Source: Chlamydiota bacterium
GTDB taxonomy: Bacteria > Chlamydiota > Chlamydiia > Chlamydiales > Parachlamydiaceae
Direction of reading: 5' to 3'
Length of the DNA: 50,635 nt
Assembly (NCBI GenBank): GCA_013287465.1
Contig: JABDDS010000006.1
Span: forward strand, 1 to 50,635
Translations under genes and position numbers: made by a program
Shown here: in pieces, positions 37,641 through 45,247 of the stretch
Layout of the letters: each line of letters starts with the position of its first letter
Position numbering within the stretch: position 1 is the stretch's first letter
Notes under the pieces: model-generated
Seen by the model: the letters and a program-made list of their open reading frames with translations, nothing else
The model's database searches: none
What the model was told of the DNA's origin: nothing

Positions 37641-39443
37641 ATGAGCAAAAACAGAAGCGAAGTTGCCCCACAAGACAAATGGAACGTGGAAGCTCTGTTT
37701 CCTACCCTAACCGAATGGGAGGTAGAATTTGATCGGTTTGCACCTGCGGGCTCTCTTCCTCAATGGCCGGAACTAGCAAAATTCAAAGGACGCTTAGGGG
37801 AAAGCCCTGAAATCCTCAAGCAGGCTCTCGACACTCTTTTTGCCATTTCCAGAAAACTTCGCCTACTTTACACATATGCTCACCTAAGGCATGATGAAGA
37901 CATCACTCAAGATGCCAATAAAGTCGCTTACAACAAAATCAGTTCCATTTATCACCAATTCAATGAAGAAAGTTCCTGGTTTGATCCGGAATTGCTAGCG
38001 CTTAGCGATGCGACAATAAACAATATGCTCACTTCTCCTATCCTTGCCGACTACCATTTTTGTATCGAAAAGATAGTTCGAGTTAAACAGCACATGTTGC
38101 CTGAAGAACAAGAAGCGCTTCTTGCAATGACAGGAAAGGCGTTACAAGCACCTCAAAAAGCATTTAGTGCAATCAGTGACGCCGACTTTAAATTTGGCAC
38201 GATCACAGACAGCAAAGGAAATAAAAAAGAGCTCACCCATGGTTCATACGGTCTTTACATCCGCGATCAAGACCGTCAGTTGCGGGAGCATGCATTTAAA
38301 CAACTTCATGGTAAATATAAGGAATATGAAAACACGATATGTGAATTGCTCAATGGACAAATACAGTCACATGTTTTCAACGCAAAAGCACGGGGATATG
38401 AATCGAGTCTCGATGCTGCTCTTTTTCCAAAAAATATCGACACCGCCGTCTATCATTCTCTCATTAAAACCGTAAACTCTCATCTCGATGTCCTCCACAG
38501 TTACATCTCTCTACGTGAAAAGGTGATGAATGTTGGACAGCTCCACCTCTACGACATGTACGTGCCGCTTATCTCCGCTGTCGATATTCGCCTTTCATAT
38601 AAAGAGGCCGAGGAAATCATCATCGAATCGGTAGCACCATTGGGAATTTACTACCAGAATCTTCTGGCAAAAGGACTTAAGGAACAACGCTGGGTTGATC
38701 GCTTTGAAAATAAGAATAAACGCTCCGGAGGCTATTCCAGTGGTTGCTATGATAGTATGCCTTACATTCTCATGAATTACAAAGATATCTTAAGAGACGC
38801 ATTCGTATTGGCCCATGAGGCAGGACATAGCATGCACAGTCTTTTAAGTCGTCAAAATCAACCCTATCAATATAGCGATTATCCCATATTCCTCGCGGAA
38901 GTAGCCTCTACATTCAATGAAGACCTACTTATGCGACTCATGCTCGATCGAGTTAAAACGAAAGAAGAACGGATATTCCTCATTAATGAAAAGATAGAAG
39001 ATATCCGAGGCACCCTCTTCCGACAGACAATGTTTGCTGAATTTGAATTGTGGCTCCATCAAGCGGCAGAACAAAATGTCCCTCTCACGCCAAAACTCCT
39101 CAACGAAACCTTTAAAGAGCTCAACCAGCGTTATTTCGGCGATAGAGTTATCATCGACACAGAAGCTGAAAGCGAATGGGCACGCATTCCTCACTTCTAC
39201 TATGATTTTTACGTCTTCCAATACGCCACAGGGATCAGCGCGGCGCTTGCACTATCAGAAAGAGTGGTCAACGGAGGCGCTGCCGAACAAGAAGACTACC
39301 TCTCTTTCCTTAAATCGGGATGTAGTCGCTACCCCATTGACATTTTGCAAACTGCTGGCATCGATATGCGCTCGCCAGAACCAGTGGCTGCAGCTATTAG
39401 CAAATTCGGAGACTTGGTATCTAAGCTTAAACAGGAATTATAA
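37641..39443 (+). CDS. pepF: Oligoendopeptidase F (M3 family)
   Basis: LAHEAGHSMHSLLSRQNQPYQYSDYPIFLAEVASTFNE. Confidence 0.94.
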   Translation: MSKNRSEVAPQDKWNVEALFPTLTEWEVEFDRFAPAGSLPQWPELAKFKGRLGESPEILKQALDTLFAISRKLRLLYTYAHLRHDEDITQDANKVAYNKISSIYHQFNEESSWFDPELLALSDATINNMLTSPILADYHFCIEKIVRVKQHMLPEEQEALLAMTGKALQAPQKAFSAISDADFKFGTITDSKGNKKELTHGSYGLYIRDQDRQLREHAFKQLHGKYKEYENTICELLNGQIQSHVFNAKARGYESSLDAALFPKNIDTAVYHSLIKTVNSHLDVLHSYISLREKVMNVGQLHLYDMYVPLISAVDIRLSYKEAEEIIIESVAPLGIYYQNLLAKGLKEQRWVDRFENKNKRSGGYSSGCYDSMPYILMNYKDILRDAFVLAHEAGHSMHSLLSRQNQPYQYSDYPIFLAEVASTFNEDLLMRLMLDRVKTKEERIFLINEKIEDIRGTLFRQTMFAEFELWLHQAAEQNVPLTPKLLNETFKELNQRYFGDRVIIDTEAESEWARIPHFYYDFYVFQYATGISAALALSERVVNGGAAEQEDYLSFLKSGCSRYPIDILQTAGIDMRSPEPVAAAISKFGDLVSKLKQEL

Positions 39444-39452
39444 ATACTCCAT

Positions 39453-40409
39453 ATGTATGTAATGGCAGATTTTTATAAACAGCATGGAACACGCTTAGGG
39501 TTGAAACTTGTTGCAGGTCACGATGGAATGCAACGAAAAATTCAAATCCCTGAGGTCCATCGTCCTGGACTGACGCTTTCAGGCTACCTCAAAGGACATT
39601 CGAGTAAACGCATTCTCGTTTTTGGAAAAGTGGAGATATCCTACCTTCGAGACCTTACCTCGGAACTGCGCACAGTTCGCCTTAAAGCCATCTTAGGATC
39701 ATCTACAGACACACCAGGGGTTATTGTAACAAGGCGCCTAATTCCTCCAAAAGAACTCGTTTTTTTATGCGACAAAAACCAAATCCCCCTATTGCGCACC
39801 AGTATCCCAACAATGAGTCTAATGAGCAAACTCACTTCGATTCTTGTTGAGAAATTTTCTCCTAGCATCAATTGTCACGGAACTTTAGTAGAAGTTTTTG
39901 GTGTAGGTGTTTTAATTCAAGGAGATTCTTCCGTTGGGAAAAGCGAAGCCGGCCTTGGTTTAATTGAACAGGGTCATCGTTTGATCGCCGATGATATTGT
40001 AAAGGTAAAAAAGCGTGAGGGTGGATATTTAGAAGGTTTTGGTGGAGATCTCACTCGCCACCACATGGAAATTCGGGGTATCGGCATCATCAATGTCGCA
40101 CACCTCTATGGAGCAGTCTGTATTAGGGATCATAAAAGTATTGATCTTGTCGTTAAACTTGAAGTGTGGGATGATCATAATTTTTACGATAGAATCGGAA
40201 TTGATGAACAACATTGTGATATCTTAGGCGTCAAGTTACCACATCATGTTTTACCTGTAAAACCTGGTCGCGATGTCGTACTACTGCTTGAAACAATCGC
40301 ACTCAATCACCGGTTAAAACGAATGGGATACAACTCTGCAAAGGAATTCAATTCAAAGCTCATTGAAATGATTGCTTCTAAACAGAAAAAAAGGATGCAA
40401 CACACGTGA
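39453..40409 (+). CDS. hprK: HPr kinase/phosphorylase
   Basis: GVGVLIQGDSSVGKSEAGLGLIEQGHRLIADDIV; LEVWDD. Confidence 0.94.
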   Translation: MYVMADFYKQHGTRLGLKLVAGHDGMQRKIQIPEVHRPGLTLSGYLKGHSSKRILVFGKVEISYLRDLTSELRTVRLKAILGSSTDTPGVIVTRRLIPPKELVFLCDKNQIPLLRTSIPTMSLMSKLTSILVEKFSPSINCHGTLVEVFGVGVLIQGDSSVGKSEAGLGLIEQGHRLIADDIVKVKKREGGYLEGFGGDLTRHHMEIRGIGIINVAHLYGAVCIRDHKSIDLVVKLEVWDDHNFYDRIGIDEQHCDILGVKLPHHVLPVKPGRDVVLLLETIALNHRLKRMGYNSAKEFNSKLIEMIASKQKKRMQHT

Positions 40410-40672
40410 AGCTAGTTTGTAAAATCCGTGTAAAAAATGATCTAGGACTCCACATTCGTCCAGCAACCGCAATTGTAAAATTGCTGCAAAATTGCAACTG
40501 CGATGTCACATTTACACATAAAAAAGAGGTTATAAACGCAAAAAGCATTCTAAATATTCTCATGTTGGCAGCTAAACAAAATTCACAAATCACTATTACA
40601 GCAGATGGAGAAGATGCCGAACAAATTATCAATAAACTGCAAAACGCCTTTGAAAATAGATTTGGAGAGTAG
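40406..40672 (+). CDS. ptsH: Phosphocarrier protein HPr
   Basis: DLGLHIRPATAIVKLLQ; EVINAKSILNILMLAA. Confidence 0.94.
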   Translation: MKLVCKIRVKNDLGLHIRPATAIVKLLQNCNCDVTFTHKKEVINAKSILNILMLAAKQNSQITITADGEDAEQIINKLQNAFENRFGE

Positions 40673-42442
40673 ATGAGGGGTTTAGAGAATGAGGAATTTT
40701 TATTTGTTGGCACACCGATATGCCGAGGCATCGCTATAGGACGTCCATTTTTCTTCACATTAGCTGAAAATAAAGCCTTAGAAGTATCTATCGATCCTAC
40801 AAATATTGAAGATGAGATCGTTCGCTACCAATGTGCTGTCACAAAGACTCGTGAAGAGATTAAATCTCTCCATAAATACTTAAAAAATGAACGCGCTTTC
40901 GATGCTGTTGCGATTCTCGATGCTCACCTGCAGATGATGGAAGATCCTCTATTGACAACGAGCGTAGAAACTGCGATTCGAAGTACGGGAAAAAATGCCG
41001 ACTACGTATTTCAAGAAGTTATTAAAGAATATCAAAACAAATTCAACTCTATTGCAGACCCGTTTTTTCGTGAACGATTTAAAGATATTCAAGAAATTGC
41101 ACAACGTGTCACCTGTCATCTACGACAAAACGTTCGTGAATGCCTTGCTGATACTCCTCATGATTCAATTGTTTTTGCCACTGACCTCACAACTTTCGAC
41201 ACAGCCCAAGCAAATACGCGTTATGTTGGTGCCTTTGTCACCCGAAATGGTGGGGCAACTTCGCATGCAGCCATTGTGGCAAAAGCTAAAGGCATTCCCT
41301 ATGTCAGCTGTATCGATCTCGAACACGTGATGAGACTAAAAAGTTCAATAGTGATCGTCGATGGAAGGACAGGGACAATTATTTTTAATCCATCCCCTGC
41401 AACTTTAGGCAAATATCAACAGTTAAAATCTCAACTCAGCACTCACTTTCAAAAATTAAAAGAAGTTGGACAGCTAGAAGCAGAAACGTATGATGGTTAT
41501 AGAATACGCCTCTCCGCGAATATCGAAACACTAGTTGATTTAGAAACTCTCCACCAGTTTGGCGGCAATGGAGTTGGATTGTTGAGAACCGAATCTCTAT
41601 TCTCACCCGGAGACTCATTCCCTTCTGAAAAGGAGCAATTTAATCTCTACCACCAATTTGTAAAAAAAATGCAAGGATTGCCAATCGTCATTCGAACATT
41701 TGATTTTGGAGGAGATAAAAAATTTCAACTTCAACCCCTAGAAGAAACAAATCCTTTCTTAGGCTGTCGTGCAATCCGATTAATGCTAAAAGAGAAAGAT
41801 ATCTTTAAAAACCAACTAAGAGCTATTTTAAGAGCAAGCGCCCATGGGGATATCTCCATCATGTTTCCGATGATCTCAACCCTCTCTGAACTTCTTGAGG
41901 CCAAAGCTATTTTAAAAGAGACACAACAAGAACTGATTGCAGCAGGTGAAAAAGTTGCCGACTACATTCCTGTTGGATGTATGATCGAAGTGCCTTCCGC
42001 AGCCATCATCGCCGATCTACTTGCTAAAGAGTGTGATTTCTTTTCAATAGGAACTAATGACCTTGTCCAATATGCCCTAGCGGTCGATAGGAGCAATAAT
42101 GCCTTGAGCGATCTTTACAGACCAGCTCATCCCTCTATCATCCGCCTTATCAAGCTTGTGGTTAGCGAAGCCAACCATCAAGGAATACCCGTCTCTATAT
42201 GCGGAGAAGTGGCTGCTGATCCAAGATTCACTCCCCTTTTACTTGGTCTTGGAGTGCATGAACTATCAGTAGCCCCTCGTTACCTAACTGCTATCAAAAA
42301 TGCAATTCGGAATACGAGTGTCATAGAAGCTAGTAAGCTTGTCGAAAAAGTACTTACACTAGCTTCTTCAACTGAAATTGAAGGGCTTTTAAATCGTGAA
42401 TATCGATTAAATGTCCCTGACGACTGTTTTTATAATTGTTAA
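40673..42442 (+). CDS. ptsI: PTS enzyme I (phosphoenolpyruvate-protein phosphotransferase)
   Basis: NGGATSHAAIVAKAKGIPYV; GVGLLRTESLF; IRTFDFGGDK. Confidence 0.95.
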   Translation: MRGLENEEFLFVGTPICRGIAIGRPFFFTLAENKALEVSIDPTNIEDEIVRYQCAVTKTREEIKSLHKYLKNERAFDAVAILDAHLQMMEDPLLTTSVETAIRSTGKNADYVFQEVIKEYQNKFNSIADPFFRERFKDIQEIAQRVTCHLRQNVRECLADTPHDSIVFATDLTTFDTAQANTRYVGAFVTRNGGATSHAAIVAKAKGIPYVSCIDLEHVMRLKSSIVIVDGRTGTIIFNPSPATLGKYQQLKSQLSTHFQKLKEVGQLEAETYDGYRIRLSANIETLVDLETLHQFGGNGVGLLRTESLFSPGDSFPSEKEQFNLYHQFVKKMQGLPIVIRTFDFGGDKKFQLQPLEETNPFLGCRAIRLMLKEKDIFKNQLRAILRASAHGDISIMFPMISTLSELLEAKAILKETQQELIAAGEKVADYIPVGCMIEVPSAAIIADLLAKECDFFSIGTNDLVQYALAVDRSNNALSDLYRPAHPSIIRLIKLVVSEANHQGIPVSICGEVAADPRFTPLLLGLGVHELSVAPRYLTAIKNAIRNTSVIEASKLVEKVLTLASSTEIEGLLNREYRLNVPDDCFYNC

Positions 42443-42452
42443 GGAGAAATAT

Positions 42453-43565
42453 ATGTTTATTGGAATTCCAAAAGAAATCAAAGTACATGAATACCGTGTA
42501 GGAGCTACGCCTGAAATGGTGCAGCTATTCACTCAAAATGGTCATACAGTTGTTGTGGAAACTCAGGCCGGAGCCGCAATCGGCTTCCTTGATCAACATT
42601 ACATCGCAGCAGGAGCGACCATCGCTAAAACAGCTGCAGAGGTATATAAAGCTGAGATGATTATCAAAGTGAAAGAGCTGCAGGAAAGTGAGTTCCCTCT
42701 TCTCCACGAAGGACAAGTACTCTTTTGTTACCTTCACCTCGCACCAGATCCTGTCCAAACTGAGTCTTTAGTTAAAGCCAATGTCGTCGCTATCGCCTAT
42801 GAAACTGTCGTTGATTCCAAAGGACGTCTCCCGTTGTTAATTCCCATGAGTGAAATCGCTGGGAGAATCTCTATTCAAGTAGGAGCTACAGCCTTACAAA
42901 TGGATCGAGGAGGAAAAGGCCTTCTGTTGGGTGGCGTTCCTGGTGTTGCCTCGGCAAAAGTCGCCATTATTGGCGGTGGAGTTGTCGGCACAGAAGCAGC
43001 CCGGATGGCGTTGGGACTAGGAGCTAATGTTATAGTCCTCGACAGAGATATTCATCGTCTACGCGAACTAGATGCTTTGTTTGGTCCAGGGATGCAGACG
43101 CTGTATTCGACCCCCTCTTCGATTGCAAAGACTCTAAAAGACTCTGATTTAGTGGTCGGTTCGGTCTTGGTGCCCGGAAAAACCGCACCGCGATTGGTTA
43201 CAAAAGAGATCATAAAGAGCATGTCTCCTGGATCTGTTTTTGTTGATGTTGCAATCGATCAGGGAGGATGCTCCGAGACATCCCGTCCTACGACTCATGC
43301 AAACCCAACCTACATTGTCGATGATGTCGTGCATTACTGTGTGACAAATATGCCCGGAGCATGCGCTCGAACATCTACTCTGGCGCTGACAAATGCAACG
43401 CTTCCCTATGCATTAGCGATTGCAAATAAAGGATATAAACGAGCTCTAAAAGAAAATAACAGTCTGCTTCACGGACTGAATGTTTATAGAGGAAAGATCA
43501 CTAATGAACATGTCGCTCATGATTTAGGATATGCCTACGTAGCACCGGAGACTGCTATCGCATAA
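42453..43565 (+). CDS. ald: Alanine dehydrogenase
   Basis: MFIGIPKEIKVHEYRVGATPEMV; VAIIGGGVVGTEAARMALGLGANV; start after AAGGAG. Confidence 0.95.
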   Translation: MFIGIPKEIKVHEYRVGATPEMVQLFTQNGHTVVVETQAGAAIGFLDQHYIAAGATIAKTAAEVYKAEMIIKVKELQESEFPLLHEGQVLFCYLHLAPDPVQTESLVKANVVAIAYETVVDSKGRLPLLIPMSEIAGRISIQVGATALQMDRGGKGLLLGGVPGVASAKVAIIGGGVVGTEAARMALGLGANVIVLDRDIHRLRELDALFGPGMQTLYSTPSSIAKTLKDSDLVVGSVLVPGKTAPRLVTKEIIKSMSPGSVFVDVAIDQGGCSETSRPTTHANPTYIVDDVVHYCVTNMPGACARTSTLALTNATLPYALAIANKGYKRALKENNSLLHGLNVYRGKITNEHVAHDLGYAYVAPETAIA

Positions 43566-43655
43566 AAAACAACGACCGGTTTGTCATATCGAGCCAGAGC
43601 CCGCGTGCGAGCCAGAGCCCGGGCAGCTGTGCATGAGTATAAAAAACCATACGGC

Positions 43656-43934
43656 TATGCATAAGCACGGAAACGCAAAGGCGCAGAGACGCAAAGGCGC
43701 AAAGCCTTCGGCTCCCTCAGAGCAAGGGAGCATTATTTCAGGTTAAACCTTTTAAGTTCCTCGCAAGTTCGGATCAAAAAGAAATTATTCTAAATGGGGC
43801 TTCAGTGGTCCCATTTAGAAGGTAAATTGATTGCTGAACTTGTGAAGCAATCACTTAACAACTCCATTTACTCTTCCCCCTTGCTCTGAGGGAGCCGAAG
43901 GCTTTGCATCTTTGCGTTTCCGTGCTTATGCATA
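43656..43934. repeat. Palindromic element D; carries the element C core in inverted orientation
   Basis: Arms 43656-43728 (73 nt) / 43878-43934 (57 nt, one repeat unit shorter); core 43754-43853. Confidence 0.94.
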
Positions 43935-44198
43935 TCAGATAAGGTTTTCATATTCCCTCAAATAGGCACAAGTTTGGGGTAGAGATTGCTTTTCCAAAAT
44001 ACTTAAATATTCAATTGATTCAAGGCGCTCCAGAGATAAATCAGGGCGGTTTTTCAAAAGATTACGCATCCATTCTTTATGAATTTCTTGCGTCCATTTA
44101 GCATGGTAAAGGTCTGTCAAAGCCAGGCGCATAAGTAGATCTCGAAGCGGAGCGGAATAGAGAATGCATGAATCGTAAATAACGATAAATTGAGCCAT
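43935..44198 (-). pseudogene. PIN-domain toxin, C-terminally truncated
   Basis: MAQFIVIYDSCILYSAPLRDLLMRLALTDLYHAKWTQEIHKEWMRNLLKNRPDLSLERLE is PIN-like; remainder atypical and ends at a palindromic element. Confidence 0.7.
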
Positions 44199-44668
44199 TA
44201 ATATCCCATATCTAGTTCTTGCGCTTCGTTGGCTAATTCATCTAAAGTTTTACGACGTGCAGCATCAATTTTCCCCTTGTAATTCATAAGATCTTGAAAT
44301 AACACTCGTCTTCTTGTACCAACCTTACGGAAAGGAATTTTTTTTTCCTCCAAAAGGCGGATCAAGAAGGGACGAGACACATTCAATAAATCAGCAGCCT
44401 CTTGTGTTGTCAGTTCGGCATGAACAGGAATCAAAGTCACCGCATTTCCCTCTGCCATTTGAGTTAAAATGTTTATCAGCAGTTTAAAAGCCGAAATAGG
44501 CAACGTCACAGAGCTCTGATGGTGATTGCTTGTTTCCAACAATATATCAACGGTTTTGATCTTTTGAAGATTTAGGCTTGCCAAAACACGACTGGAACTA
44601 CGAGCCAATTCAACTTCGCTATCGCTTGGTATCATTGGCTCGGGATAATGAAATGATTGAGCAGTCAT
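44198..44668 (-). CDS. Excisionase-type HTH antitoxin
   Basis: LIPVHAELTTQEAADLLNVSRPFLIRLLEEKKIPFRKVGTRRRVLFQDLMNYK; start at MTAQSFHYPEP with AGAGGAA upstream. Confidence 0.85.
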   Translation of the reverse strand: MTAQSFHYPEPMIPSDSEVELARSSSRVLASLNLQKIKTVDILLETSNHHQSSVTLPISAFKLLINILTQMAEGNAVTLIPVHAELTTQEAADLLNVSRPFLIRLLEEKKIPFRKVGTRRRVLFQDLMNYKGKIDAARRKTLDELANEAQELDMGY

Positions 44669-44806
44669 AAGAATTTCCTCTTTAAGTTTGTCCTTATTTT
44701 TCAATTTATCATATTTTCGAAATATTCGCAATAAAAGAAATTTTCGAATTCTCAAAGGATTTCACCAATGCTTTCTAATAGACTCTCCTATGAATACATG
44801 ATCTGA

Positions 44807-44838
44807 CCTCTCTATGTTCCTCTGTGCCTCTGTGTTTC
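44807..44838. repeat. Solo CACAGAGG-type arm
   Basis: cctctctatgttcctctgtgcctctgtgtttc without its partner nearby. Confidence 0.75.
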
Positions 44839-45057
44839 AAAAAAATTATTTATAAAGTGAGATGCAATGGGAGTAAAAATACTACCCGTTGTTTCATAAG
44901 CAATTCCCCATGAGGGTTGTAATATGATTCTAGCAGCTTGTGCGAAGACGCGTTTTTGATTCATATAACGATTGTCTAGGTGAGCTAGCCCAAACAAAGT
45001 ATTAGCCGCTATAATTCTAGCAGAGGACGAACAGACCCATTTAAAAGCACGAGTATT
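44812..45057 (-). pseudogene. C-terminal remnant of a CPBP-type intramembrane protease, bounded by repeats
   Basis: Frame reads KSNTRAFKWVCSSSARIIAANTLFGLAHLDN...GIAYETTGSIFTPIASHFINNFF then runs into repeat-coded ETQRHRG. Confidence 0.6.
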
Positions 45058-45242
45058 AGACTTCTTTCGAAACTGTATCCCGTGCCTGTGCCTCTACCCG
45101 CCCTTTCCCGATTAAATTTTAAAAGAAATTAAGCTAGACTCCTTTCTGGTCAAAATAGCTCAACGAAAAAAATAATCAGGAAAGGGCGGGTAGAGGCACA
45201 GGCACAGGCAGGGGCACGGGATGACAGTTTCGAAAGAAGTCT
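45058..45242. repeat. Palindromic element J, GGCACA-type arms
   Basis: 45058-45108 vs 45179-45242; right arm has ~12 nt of extra hexamer units. Confidence 0.93.
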
Positions 45243-45247
45243 ATTCT

